Positions 25,684-33,939 of a stretch of 64,000 nucleotides of DNA are shown here, piece by piece. The translations under genes and the position numbers were made by a program. Origin of the DNA: Bradyrhizobium sp. ISRA464 (GTDB lineage Bacteria; Pseudomonadota; Alphaproteobacteria; Rhizobiales; Xanthobacteraceae); the NCBI RefSeq assembly GCF_029910095.1, contig NZ_CP094526.1:7564001-7628000 (forward strand), in the 5' to 3' direction. How positions within the stretch are numbered: position 1 is the first letter of the stretch; each line of letters opens with the position of its first letter. Under the pieces are notes generated by a model. It saw nothing but the letters and a program-made list of their open reading frames with translations. It did no database searches and was not told the DNA's origin.

Positions 25684-25820
25684 TTCCGTCTCTCCAAGGA
25701 CTTAAAACGTTGCAATTGAAGTGGACAGGTCGTACTGCTAGCTGGTCTCGATACAGGCAGCAGCATTCGCACCGCCGTTCCCGATGCCGACCTCGAACTT
25801 GATTTCAGTGACGCTGCCGC

Positions 25821-26033
25821 TCACTCGCGCAAATCGCTGAGCCCAACCGGCTTCGTCGTGGAATCGAACGCTTGCCGAAGCGCTTCTACTGCCATGCAGC
25901 TTCCACTATCCGCGACGATGATTTCTACTACTCCAGTCGACTCTCCCGGACGCGGCACACGGTTCTTCGCAAAGATCGCAACCTCGCCACCATCCATGGC
26001 GCGACAATTTCGATTACGTCCTTGCTTTGCCAT
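25821..26033 (-). CDS. Hypothetical short ORF between R3 and the RND operon
   Basis: 70-residue frame from MAKQGRNRNCRAMDGG to GLSDLRE. It is the only leftward frame of reasonable composition between R3 and the adaptor gene, and would be the first gene after R3. The frame stays open upstream into R3 (to 26159), but that part is arginine-rich and looks non-coding. No family recognised; could be a remnant. Confidence 0.25.
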   Translation of the reverse strand: MAKQGRNRNCRAMDGGEVAIFAKNRVPRPGESTGVVEIIVADSGSCMAVEALRQAFDSTTKPVGLSDLRE

Positions 26034-26112
26034 GTCGCCCCCCGGCCTTTCAATCTTCCATCGTGTTCCACGTGTCGATGGCGGAACGGAACGTTTCGGC
26101 ACGACGATGCTT

Positions 26113-26247
26113 TGGAGAATGACGTTGCAGCGCCGGCAAAGGAAATCACCTCTCGCCATGGAGTCGATAAACGATCGTTATTGCCGTGCGGCATGATGCG
26201 GTAGCGAGGAATGCCACCCGCCGCCCGGCACCTGAAGCGGACGTTTT
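26113..26247 (-). promoter_or_regulatory. Recurring upstream element, copy R3
   Basis: Minus-strand core ATAACGATCGTTTATC, then GACTCCATGGCGAGAGG and TGATTTCC. Here the inner AACGATCGTT is a perfect 10-bp palindrome. Distal matches to R1 and R2 (TACCGCATCATGCCGC, and a weaker GCACCTG block) are kept. The nearest confident gene downstream is the RND adaptor at 25683, so the target may have been lost or may be the small ORF at 25821-26033. Confidence 0.55.
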
Positions 26248-26554
26248 CCCGCAGAGACTTCTAAGTCGAGTTCAGCCGATAAATCAGCAATCGATGCCGT
26301 CGTGGCTTGCACAACTGGTGCCGTCGGATTGTGGGTTAATCCTGACATGCATGAACAACTCGAACGCATTTTCACAACCTAGCGCCTCTTCCACGAATTG
26401 ATCCTTCTGCACGCCGAACAACTCGACAATCATTCGCGAGCCGACCACACCACACCGTCATATTGGGCCCATGTCTAGCCGACGTTCGCCTTCAAGAGCC
26501 GGCGTGCTGCGTCCGTCCGTGCTGAAAGTCAATTGGCAGCGACAATCATCAAAG

Positions 26555-26760
26555 GCGCGACCGCCGCGAATGCTGGGTTGGGGTATCGTCGTCTCAAGCC
26601 TCAATAGTGCGAGGGTTGAGTTGGAAAGCGGCGCGCTGGTTCGCATTCCGTCCGACTGGAACTTCGGCTCGAGCGGAATACCTGAACCCAGCTACACGCG
26701 CTCGAGATTTCCTCATGGAGGCGTTTCGACGCCGACTTCATGGAGCATTCGAGCATTACT
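26555..26760 (+). pseudogene. LysR regulator C-terminal remnant
   Basis: In the frame open from 26471 to 26917, the segment GWGIVVSSLNSARVELESGALVRIPSDW matches the end of the effector domain of GcvA-like LysR proteins. No helix-turn-helix or first effector subdomain exists upstream, and the text after DWNFGSS degrades, with a frame change. It is therefore a fragment and not a gene. It lies upstream of osmC in the same direction. Confidence 0.4.
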
Positions 26761-26958
26761 GCCGCTTATGGATATGATAGCTTTACCCGAATGGTCGCCA
26801 AACTTATTACTAAGCGCGCTGGCCGGGGCGTGCGGCGCTCAGATTTCGTACGAATTCCGATATCGCCGCGGATGGCGCACTAATGGCAGAGTTGGATACC
26901 GCCTCGATGGCAGCTAGCGACGCCGCTTCGGATGACCAACACGATAGAAGGACGTTCT

Positions 26959-27468
26959 ATGACACCACCGGACAAGGTCTCCAAGCTCCGAGAAGTTTTC
27001 GTCGCGAGCGACCCCACCAATCATGGCGCGCTGGTTGGCCATGTCGATGCCTCTCAGTTTCCTATCGGCGGTCCAGATGGAATCGGCCACGTATCTCCCG
27101 GTCCCAATCCTTACGACCTTCTTAGCGCATCTCTTGCCGCATGCACCGCTATGACTGTTCGTTTTCACGCCCGGCGCCGAAAATTTCCGCTAGAACGGGT
27201 AGAAGTGGGCGTCAGCTTCCACCACGGCGCCCAAGGCGAAAGAGATTCGTTCGAGCGTACCCTCGTGCTGGAGGGAGAACTCGATATGCAACAGCGCGCA
27301 TTCTTGATGGAGGCCGCAAACCTCTGCCCCGTTGGCGCAATTCTCGGCATCAGTGCGGATATTCACACACGTCCGGACGCTACTACTTCCGGGCACAACA
27401 CAAGCACTCAGGCCAGCTATCAGGATGATCTGGCTGAACTCCAAATCCCGAATATCAATCCGGATTGA
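26959..27468 (+). CDS. OsmC/Ohr-family protein
   Basis: About 169-residue OsmC-superfamily protein. The family's two redox cysteines are present in SLAACTAMTVRFHA and AANLCPVGAIL, with the preceding GPNPYDLLSASL motif typical of the OsmC branch. Such proteins reduce organic hydroperoxides or related electrophiles in the cytoplasm. I start at ATG 26959 (MTPPDKVSKL), preceded by GAAGGACG; an in-frame ATG at 26932 is an alternative. The C-terminal tail (SYQDDLAELQIPNINPD) is slightly longer than usual. Stands alone on its strand. Confidence 0.9.
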   Translation: MTPPDKVSKLREVFVASDPTNHGALVGHVDASQFPIGGPDGIGHVSPGPNPYDLLSASLAACTAMTVRFHARRRKFPLERVEVGVSFHHGAQGERDSFERTLVLEGELDMQQRAFLMEAANLCPVGAILGISADIHTRPDATTSGHNTSTQASYQDDLAELQIPNINPD

Positions 27469-27885
27469 GTGTCTCGCGTGCCGTCGATCACTGCACCGGG
27501 GCGCCGTAGCCTATCACGGCCTCAAGTTCCGCAGACCCGCGGCTCTGAATGCTCCATGAATTGGAATCATCGTCTAAGCGGGTCCACGTTCCGCTTCTAA
27601 GGCTCTCAAGATCGCCGTCCCGCGAGCGAATGAATGGCTTATCGTTCCCCAGCCTCGCCGGCCGTAGCGGGAAGATCGCTCGCGCGTTCGCCTGCGGCGG
27701 ACACTGACAATGCCAGCTCAGTACGTAATAAGCCCAGAAGGGATCGCGAGTACGCCGGTATCAGCGGCGACTCGACAAACCCGACACTGGAGACAACCGG
27801 GCTCTTTCCCTTCCTTAGCCAGATTTGCCCACGCCTGGCGCACTGATCCTCGGTGCCGGCCAGCTCCGGATTCCAGAAGGCGTGT

Positions 27886-27907
27886 CCGCGCGTCCGGAGA
27901 CGCGCGG
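27886..27907. repeat. 9-bp inverted repeat with 4-base loop
   Basis: CCGCGCGTC and GACGCGCGG flank CGGA, giving a perfect GC-rich stem. No T-run follows. Confidence 0.45.
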
Positions 27908-27960
27908 CGCGGGTTTCATCGCGCCGGCACCAGTGGCAACGTGTGCGACACAGCGCCGCT

Positions 27961-27999
27961 GCGCGCCGCGTGATGCTGCATTGCGATCACGCGGCGCGC
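27961..27999. repeat. 14-bp perfect inverted repeat upstream of LysR gene
   Basis: Arms GCGCGCCGCGTGAT and ATCACGCGGCGCGC surround an 11-base loop (GCTGCATTGCG). The stem ends 34 bp before the LysR ATG at 28034, so it lies in the promoter or leader. It could be an operator for the LysR product or an RNA hairpin that limits translation. Confidence 0.5.
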
Positions 28000-28033
28000 A
28001 GTAGTCCCGGAAATGGTTAATGGTGAACACTCA

Positions 28034-28981
28034 ATGGAGCTCCACCAGGTTCGGTACTGTCTAGCTTTTGCAAGCACGCTGAACTTCACGCGTGCTGCGG
28101 AGATGTGTAACGCCACGCAACCGGAACTGACCAAAGGCGTGCATGGGCTCAAGCAGGAGTTCGGGGGGCGGCTAATCCACCGCGAGCGTCAACACACCCA
28201 TCTCCCTGACTTGGGGAAGGCGGTGCTGCCGATGCTTGAGCGGGCACTAGCATCGGCGGTTCGGCACCTCGCTCGTAAGTTTCGGCAAAAGCCGGCGGCT
28301 CCACTAGCTATCGGCCTCGCCCCATCCATTTCCGCTTCGCTCGTTCTTGAGCCCATCGCTGAAATTCACAGATTCGTGTCTGGCCTCCAGGTCGAGCCTC
28401 GAGAAGAGACGCCAAGCCTTCTTGTTGAGCTTCTGTTAGAGGGCGACATAGGTGTCGCCCTAGTTGGTGATCTCGACGATAATCCAGAACGTATCGACGA
28501 TCGGGCTCGGTTTGCGGAGCGCTATGTCGCCGTTCTTGTCGCGTCGCATCAATTTGCAGATGTCGCAGAGATCGCAATTGAATCGTTCTGCGGATCCATT
28601 GTTCTGGATCGCTTCAATTACGACGTGGCTCCGAAATTTCAACATCTCTTGTTTCCTGATGCCCCGTTTCGTCACAATAATCGCAACGGTCGAGACGTGC
28701 ATCTGCAGCATTTGGCTGGCGCGGGGTTCGGAATAGTCCTCGATCCCGAGCACATGCCCCGGCTACCCTCCTTAAAGGCGCTTCCGATCGAGGGGGATGC
28801 GGTATGGCGAGAGGTCCGGCTTCTTGCCGTGCAGGAGCGCCGCCACTCACCGGCGTTTGACGCCTCAATAAAGGTTGCGCGGCTGCGCGATTGGTCTCTT
28901 CACACGGGATCGCCGCTCCGAACCGAGCATCAAAGCCATCTCCAAGCGACTGGTATGTCCTGCACACGAGCCTCGAATTGA
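28034..28981 (+). CDS. LysR-family regulator, paralogue of the one at 10417
   Basis: 315-residue LysR regulator with helix-turn-helix (STLNFTRAAEMCNATQPELT) and effector domain (LAIGLAPSISASLVLEPIA). Colinear with the 10417 paralogue throughout; the C-terminus is about 20 residues longer (GSPLRTEHQSHLQATG) where it runs into the next gene. In the HTH, Ala after TQP is replaced by Glu and one residue is missing near ALASAVRHL, so function should be checked. The stop overlaps the start of the peroxiredoxin-like gene by one base (TGATG), so LysR and its probable target are co-translated. Confidence 0.87.
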   Translation: MELHQVRYCLAFASTLNFTRAAEMCNATQPELTKGVHGLKQEFGGRLIHRERQHTHLPDLGKAVLPMLERALASAVRHLARKFRQKPAAPLAIGLAPSISASLVLEPIAEIHRFVSGLQVEPREETPSLLVELLLEGDIGVALVGDLDDNPERIDDRARFAERYVAVLVASHQFADVAEIAIESFCGSIVLDRFNYDVAPKFQHLLFPDAPFRHNNRNGRDVHLQHLAGAGFGIVLDPEHMPRLPSLKALPIEGDAVWREVRLLAVQERRHSPAFDASIKVARLRDWSLHTGSPLRTEHQSHLQATGMSCTRASN

Positions 28982-29694
28982 TGTCCGATCATTTAACCAA
29001 AACCCTCGATGAGGTGCGCAACGATCTTTTGGCCGGGCTCAGTGACGCCGACTGGGAAGCGTACATCCATCTCGTAGATTGGCTTCGCAAGACTGATGTC
29101 GCGTCGCGCGCATTGCGGATTGGCGATGCGGCGCCAGATTTTCTATTGCCCGATGTGCATGGGCGACTTCGCTCGTCCGAACGCCTTCGCGGTGAAGGGC
29201 CGCTTGTAGTTAGCTTCTACCGGGGTGGGTGGTGTCCATTCTGTAACGCAGAGCTTCGCGCTCTTCAGGCGGTCAAGGCCGAATTTGATAGTCTAAAGGC
29301 GAACGTTGTCGTGCTGTCTCCCGAGACCCGTGATCTGCCGAGGCTGCTGAAGCGGCAGTTGAACCTTGACCTGACGATGCTCGCGGACGTCGACCATGGC
29401 GTGGCAACATCTTACGGCGTCCTATTCCGCGTTCCTGAGGAAACCAAGGCGCACTACGCGAGGCTTGGTTACGACTTCGGACACCGCCATGGATCGACCG
29501 AGTGGATGCTGCCAATCCCGGCGACTTTCGTGATCGACCAAGCCGGCGTCGTCAGAGGTGCCTTCGTCGAGCCCGATTTTACGATCCGCCAAGAACCGTC
29601 CGACATCCTCAACAATGTTCGCAAACTTGCAGGGTCTGACGCTAAGGATGCTTCCGGCAAATATCTTGGCCAAAAGGTCGAACTCCCACTCTAG
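28981..29694 (+). CDS. AhpC/TSA-type peroxiredoxin-like protein
   Basis: 237-residue thioredoxin-fold protein with an N-terminal helical extension (DEVRNDLLAGLSDADWEAYI) followed by the redoxin domain: GDAAPDFLLPDVHG, the CxxC in GGWCPFCNAELRALQ, and the cis-Pro region LPIPATFVIDQAG. It likely reduces peroxides or disulfides in the cytoplasm. It overlaps the LysR stop by one base. A clear paralogue lies at 63295-63957, and a shorter relative at 50288. The frame opens further upstream inside the LysR gene, but the ATG at 28981 fits the coupled overlap best. Confidence 0.9.
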   Translation: MSDHLTKTLDEVRNDLLAGLSDADWEAYIHLVDWLRKTDVASRALRIGDAAPDFLLPDVHGRLRSSERLRGEGPLVVSFYRGGWCPFCNAELRALQAVKAEFDSLKANVVVLSPETRDLPRLLKRQLNLDLTMLADVDHGVATSYGVLFRVPEETKAHYARLGYDFGHRHGSTEWMLPIPATFVIDQAGVVRGAFVEPDFTIRQEPSDILNNVRKLAGSDAKDASGKYLGQKVELPL

Positions 29695-29707
29695 AATGAG
29701 AGCTGCC

Positions 29708-30320
29708 ATGCACCGTTTTCCACGCACTGTCTTTTTCGCTGCTCGGCTCCATACCTTCGGACGCGGAGGCGGCGTACTCGCCAACTACGGTGCGATCAGC
29801 CTATCGGTTCCGGTCGTGCAGGCCATGGTATGGCCGATCGCGCTGACATCGGAGGTATCGAAGCGGTTTACCGACCAGTTCGGACACGAACCTGCCGCCG
29901 CCTTGGCCGCTAGACGATGTGCTTCCGTCAAGGGATGGACCACCCGCATCACCGGCCGCACGATGGGCGATCATATGAAGAGACCGCGAGCGAGTGGCAG
30001 ATCAGCCGCGAGGCGCAGGTCGCGACGGCGCTCAAGAGCCTCCAGCGCGACGTTACCGGTGGAATGGCGGATGCTTTGACGATCTGGCCATCAGGCTGCC
30101 GGAACTCGAGCGTGACTCGAATCCGCGGCCGACACGTGGACGGAGAAGCTTGCCTCGCCATAATCGACGGAGCAGCCCGCTGCTGGATCGCGAACGAGGC
30201 TGGCCTCGCCCGACTGCTCGCGAATACGCCCTATCTGCGCTTGGTCGATCACGAGATAGCGGCGGTCGACCATCATATATTGAGGGACCGCTATGGCCCG
30301 GTCGTACGCTCCAGCTCACT
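29708..30320 (+). pseudogene. Acetyl-CoA acetyltransferase (thiolase) remnant
   Basis: Pieces of a thiolase are scattered over three frames. First VVQAMVWPIAL and TDQFGHEPAAALAAR, then TMGDHM, then after a shift EETASEWQISREAQ, then CFDDLAIRLPELERDSNPR in another frame, DTWTEKLAS in a third, and finally WIANEAGLARLLANTPYLRLVDHEIAAVD. These blocks are in the same order as in intact acetyl-CoA acetyltransferases. The N-terminus with the catalytic Cys and the C-terminal His/Cys region are missing. It is long dead. The recurring element R6 begins about 35 bp after it. Confidence 0.75.
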
Positions 30321-30356
30321 GTTGCGTTTGACGCGCTTTGACTTTCGGACGCCACC

Positions 30357-30410
30357 CAATGGCATCGATTCCATAGCCACAGGTCATTGGACCATCGAGT
30401 CTCGCGGCCG
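30357..30410 (+). promoter_or_regulatory. Recurring upstream element, copy R6 (before quinone oxidoreductase)
   Basis: Plus-strand GCATCGATTCCATAGCC followed by AGGTCATTGGACCAT and GAGTCTCGC. It is nearly identical to R5 before msrB, and aligns without gaps to the central part of R1-R4 (ATCGAYTCCATRGC, AGGTSATT). It ends about 65 bp before the start codon at 30474. Confidence 0.55.
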
Positions 30411-30473
30411 TATTTCTGCTCGTGTGCAAAGGAACTCGAAAGATGACCACATTCACACACAAGGAGGTGGAGG

Positions 30474-31391
30474 ATGAAGGCAATCGTCGTAGCGAACCAG
30501 GCTGCGGGAACCGCCGGGATGAGGCTCGTCGAGAGGCCCGAGCCGCAGGCAGCAATCAACGACGTCGTCGTTCAAATTCATGCGTCCGGATTCGTTGGGA
30601 CTGAGCTGACGTGGCCATCGACGTGGACAGATCGCCTCGATCGTGACCGAACACCGTCGATTCCCGGGCACGAGCTGGCCGGAGTGGTTACCGCTCTTGG
30701 CTATGGCACGACGGGGCTGTCGGTGGGACAGCGGGTGTTCGGCCTCGCCGACTGGCATCGCGACGGGTCCCTGGCGGAGTATGTGGCCGTCGAGGCGCGC
30801 AATCTAGCGCCGCTGCCCGGCGACGTCGACTTCACCGTGGGCGCGAGCCTGCCGATCTCGGGCCTGACCGCGTGGCAAGGGCTCTTCCAGCACGGCCGCC
30901 TTCGGACAGGCCAGAGCGTCCTCGCGCACGGCGCGGCCGGCGCAGTTGGGTCGATGGTGACGCAACTCGCACTAGAGGCCGGCGCCTACGTCATAGGCAC
31001 GGGACGCGCCGCCGACCGTCACAAGGCGCTCGACTTCGGCGCGAACGAGTTCGTCGACCTCGACAACGACACACTGGAAGACGTCGGCGGCGTCGATCTG
31101 GTGTTCGATGTCATCGGCGGCGATATCCAGAAGCGGTCCTCGGGCCTGATCCGAGCCGGAGGAACCCTAGTGTCGATCGTCGGGCCAACCGAGGCACGGC
31201 CCAGCGACGGCTTGGCGATCGACTTCGTCGTCGAGTCCGATCGTGCCCAACTGGGTGAGATCGTCCAGCGGGTGCGAGACGGACGGCTGCGGACGAACAT
31301 CGGCAACATCGCGCCCCTCGACGAGGCCGTCGCTGCCTTCAATCCGACCAAGCGGGTCAGCGGGAAGACGATCATTCGCGTACGTCCCTGA
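30474..31391 (+). CDS. NADP-dependent quinone oxidoreductase (MDR superfamily), copy 1
   Basis: 305-residue zinc-free medium-chain reductase. The N-terminal GroES-like domain carries DVVVQIHASGFV and PGHELAGVV; the Rossmann part has VLAHGAAGAVGSMVTQLALEAGA and the terminal SGKTIIRVRP. It probably reduces quinones or alpha,beta-unsaturated carbonyls with NADPH. An AAGGAGGTGGAGG stretch precedes the ATG, a very strong ribosome-binding site. It is a close paralogue of the gene at 48248-49165. Compared with that copy, the second half of its substrate loop reads FVGTELTWPS instead of FTWDELTWPS. Preceded by R6. Confidence 0.92.
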   Translation: MKAIVVANQAAGTAGMRLVERPEPQAAINDVVVQIHASGFVGTELTWPSTWTDRLDRDRTPSIPGHELAGVVTALGYGTTGLSVGQRVFGLADWHRDGSLAEYVAVEARNLAPLPGDVDFTVGASLPISGLTAWQGLFQHGRLRTGQSVLAHGAAGAVGSMVTQLALEAGAYVIGTGRAADRHKALDFGANEFVDLDNDTLEDVGGVDLVFDVIGGDIQKRSSGLIRAGGTLVSIVGPTEARPSDGLAIDFVVESDRAQLGEIVQRVRDGRLRTNIGNIAPLDEAVAAFNPTKRVSGKTIIRVRP

Positions 31392-31587
31392 ACGACGCGC
31401 GCTGTCATCAATCCAGCGGCCGGTTGCGTCGTATCAGACGCCAAACAACCAGGGAATTACCAATGGCCCCTGGCCCGAGATGTCGAAAGGCCTCTATCGC
31501 TGCAGAATTTCAGCAGGGAGGGCGAAAGAACTCTCGTACCTCAACCTATCAGTTCACCCATAGGAATCACCGACTAGCGGAATCACC

Positions 31588-32223
31588 ATGGCCAACGGAA
31601 TCGCCACGACCAACGCCATCATCGAATGTATCCTGAGCCGCACCGCAACCAAATACTACGACCCTGCCGCCACCTTAAGCGACGACCAGATCCGCGAGCT
31701 GGTGCGAATCGGCACCACCGCGCCGACATCCTTCCACTTGCAGAACTGGCGCTTCATCGCCATACGCACGCCTGAGGCCAAGGCTCGGCTAAGTCCGATC
31801 GCCTGGAATCAGCCCGCGATCACCGAAGCAGCCGTTACCTTTATCATCTGCGGCCAGTTGGCCGATTCCAGCGTAGTACCGGAGCGCCTCGCACCGGTGG
31901 TGGAAGCGGGCATCATGCCGGCAAAGATGGTGCCGGAATGGGAAATCCCCGCACGCGGTCTGTACAAGGATTACCCGCAGCGCCAGCGCGACGAGGCATT
32001 ACGCACCGGCACCTTTGGTGCGGCTGCCATGATCTATGTGGCCCGCTCATGGGGTTTGGGTTCGACGCCGATGATCGGTTTCGATGACGAAGCGGTTCAC
32101 CGCGAGTTCGGGCTGGCCGAGGACGAAGTGCCGGTCATGCTGTTGTCAATTGGGGCGGAGCGTCCGGGAAACTGGCCGCAGAAGCCGCGCCGTCCGGTGG
32201 CCGATGTGCTAGATCTCGTTTAA
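31588..32223 (+). CDS. Nitroreductase-family FMN oxidoreductase, copy 1
   Basis: 211-residue NfsA/NfnB-type flavoprotein that would reduce nitro compounds, quinones or similar electrophiles with NAD(P)H. The FMN-binding start SRTATKYYDPAATLSDDQI and the TTAPTSFHLQNWRFIA motif are clear, as is the late GSTPMIGFDDEAV and PVMLLSIG. It is followed after 34 bp by the AhpD-like gene. The same pair recurs at 37975-39297 with high identity. The start at ATG 31588 (MANGIATTNAII) is favoured over later Met codons but lacks a strong Shine-Dalgarno site. Confidence 0.92.
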   Translation: MANGIATTNAIIECILSRTATKYYDPAATLSDDQIRELVRIGTTAPTSFHLQNWRFIAIRTPEAKARLSPIAWNQPAITEAAVTFIICGQLADSSVVPERLAPVVEAGIMPAKMVPEWEIPARGLYKDYPQRQRDEALRTGTFGAAAMIYVARSWGLGSTPMIGFDDEAVHREFGLAEDEVPVMLLSIGAERPGNWPQKPRRPVADVLDLV

Positions 32224-32257
32224 TTATTAGTAAAGCGAATAGCTTACGGAGATTGTA

Positions 32258-32803
32258 ATGCCAAGGATTGCGGCCCTAAAGCCGGACCAGGTGCCAGCCG
32301 ATTCGAAACCGACCCTCGATATGTTCACCAAGAATTTCGGGTTCACGCCGAATATGATGGCGACCTTCGCGGCGAGCCCGATCGCGTTCAATTCATGGGC
32401 CACCCTGCTCGGCTCCTTGAGCAAGGCGCTCGACGTGAAGACGCGTGACAGCATCGGCCTCGCTGTCTCCGAAGTGAATGGGTGCAACTACTGCCTGACG
32501 GTTCACAGTTTTGCGGCCGAGCATATGGCCAAGCTACCGGCGAATGAAATCATTCTCGCTCGCAAGGGTCATGCCAGTGATCCGAAGCGGGACGCCGCTC
32601 TCCAGTTTGCGCGCAAAGTCATCGAGACCCGCGGCAAGGTCGGTGACGCCGATATGAAGGCCGTCCGCGATGCCGGCTACACGGATGCGAACGTAATCGA
32701 GATTGTTGCGCTCGTGGCCATGTACTGCCTGACGAACTTCTTTAACAACGTGTCCGATCCCGAGCAGGATTTTCCCGCCGTTACGCCGGCTGGCTCGATC
32801 TGA
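32258..32803 (+). CDS. Carboxymuconolactone decarboxylase/AhpD-like peroxidase, copy 1
   Basis: 181-residue all-helical protein of the CMD/AhpD superfamily. The catalytic CxxC is intact in EVNGCNYCLTVHSF, with the conserved His two residues beyond the Leu-Thr. Residues NFGFTPNMMATFAASPIAF are typical of the peroxidase-related subgroup. It probably reduces alkyl hydroperoxides in the cytoplasm. GGAG precedes the ATG. It is paired with the upstream nitroreductase and is paralogous to the gene at 38752-39297. Confidence 0.92.
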   Translation: MPRIAALKPDQVPADSKPTLDMFTKNFGFTPNMMATFAASPIAFNSWATLLGSLSKALDVKTRDSIGLAVSEVNGCNYCLTVHSFAAEHMAKLPANEIILARKGHASDPKRDAALQFARKVIETRGKVGDADMKAVRDAGYTDANVIEIVALVAMYCLTNFFNNVSDPEQDFPAVTPAGSI

Positions 32804-32983
32804 ACTTTATCCGGTCGCATCGACCATCTGTGGGGGGCCCGGAGCCTTTATGTGATGCGAGCATAACGCTAGAGCCCGGATGCACCCAGGAAGGATTAAT
32901 GCGTCCTGGCTTTTGGTATGTCCCTGGTCGAAACTGTCAAAACGATCGGCGTTGAAGCTGACCGATATCTTCACGGGTGAAGC

Positions 32984-33694
32984 ATGAACAAGTCACAGAA
33001 GGTCATTGTCGTAACCGGTGCGTCACAAGGAATCGGCGCTACGGTGGTAAAGGCATTCAGAAAGCTCGATTACCGCATTGTCGCAACCTCACGTTCGATC
33101 AAGGTGTCGGACGACGTGAACATCCTGAGCGTCGCCGGCGACATCGGTGACCCAAAGACCGCCCAACGAGTCATTTCCGAAGGCGTCGCACGATTTGGCC
33201 GGATCGACACGCTGGTGAACAACGCCGGCATCTACATCGGAAAGCCGTTCACCGAACACACTGCCGAAGACTACGCTGCCGTGATGAATGTGAATATGGC
33301 GGGCTTCTACCATATCACGCAACTCGCGCTCGCCGAGATGGTAAAGCGTTCGAGCGGTCACGTGGTGAGCGTCACAGCCAGCATAGACCAAGTGGCAATC
33401 AGTGGGGTCTACTCGGTGTTGGCAGCTATGACGAAGGGGGGCGTCAACGCCGCCACGAAGTCACTGGCGATCGAGTACGCGAAGAAAGGCATCCGTGTTA
33501 ACGCCGTCGCTCCCGGAAACATAAAGACACCGATGCACGCGCCTGAAATTCACGAGGCGCTGGGAGCTTTCAAACCTATTGGACGCATAGGTGAAGCGAC
33601 CGATATCGCCGACGCCATTCTCTTTCTCGACTCTGCACCGTTCATCACCGGCGAGATCCTGCACGTCGACGGCGGGCAAAGTGCAGGCCACTAA
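32984..33694 (+). CDS. Short-chain dehydrogenase/reductase with atypical active site
   Basis: 236-residue SDR. The Gly-rich nucleotide motif (VTGASQGIGATVV) and NNAG (TLVNNAGIYIG) are normal, and the C-terminus ends LHVDGGQSAGH. The catalytic YxxxK is not present: the Lys of MTKGGVNAATKSLA is there, but the residue four before it is Ala (LAAMTK). The nearest Tyr is at VYSV. This pattern defines a subfamily with an altered catalytic Tyr, so activity on carbonyls is uncertain. It lies alone between the AhpD-like gene and a GST remnant. Confidence 0.9.
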   Translation: MNKSQKVIVVTGASQGIGATVVKAFRKLDYRIVATSRSIKVSDDVNILSVAGDIGDPKTAQRVISEGVARFGRIDTLVNNAGIYIGKPFTEHTAEDYAAVMNVNMAGFYHITQLALAEMVKRSSGHVVSVTASIDQVAISGVYSVLAAMTKGGVNAATKSLAIEYAKKGIRVNAVAPGNIKTPMHAPEIHEALGAFKPIGRIGEATDIADAILFLDSAPFITGEILHVDGGQSAGH

Positions 33695-33731
33695 GCTGCG
33701 CCATCACTGATCGTGAATCAGGAGTAAGGGA

Positions 33732-33928
33732 TTGTCTGATCATCCAATTTTCATGCGCTGGCGGGCGCAGTTCCCCGATCGGCTGCAGGGTGCGCAACCT
33801 GATCGCCTTTTACGAGGCGGGCGAGCTCGTCGGCTTCTACAGCTTTTCTTCATGTGCAGGCGTGACTTGACCGCGGCCTCGCGCGTTCGGCGGTGCAGCG
33901 CGGACTCAAAGTGACGACTCTGATCGAG
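33732..33928 (+). pseudogene. Glutathione S-transferase remnant with large internal deletion
   Basis: The first codons (MSDHPIFMRWRAQFPDRLQ) resemble the start of YghU-like glutathione S-transferases. They are joined directly to C-terminal GST text in other frames: VRNLIAFYEAGELVGF and then ARSAVQRGLKVT. More than 150 residues, including the whole glutathione site, are missing. The fragment ends just before azoR. Confidence 0.6.
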
Positions 33929-33939
33929 GAGAGTAAATT

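Larger units (their letters stand above)
27469..28033. other. Intergenic leader with two GC-rich hairpins before the LysR gene
   Basis: No gene is supported in this 565-bp stretch. Its second half holds two strong inverted repeats (27886-27907 and 27961-27999), the latter ending 34 bp before the LysR start. Neither is followed by a T-tract, so they are not typical terminators. Confidence 0.45.
31518..32925 (+). repeat. Duplicated nitroreductase/AhpD-like block, unit 1
   Basis: Homologous throughout to 38045-39405: the end of the leader before the nitroreductase, both genes, and the tail (TATCCGGTCGCATC, GTGATGCGAGC, AACGC, GAGCCCGG) to CTTTTGGTATG. This unit has extra bases in the tail (GTGGGGGGCCCGG). 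A weak CCAGGA/TCCTGG hairpin followed by CTTTT at 32886-32914 may terminate the unit. Confidence 0.75.
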
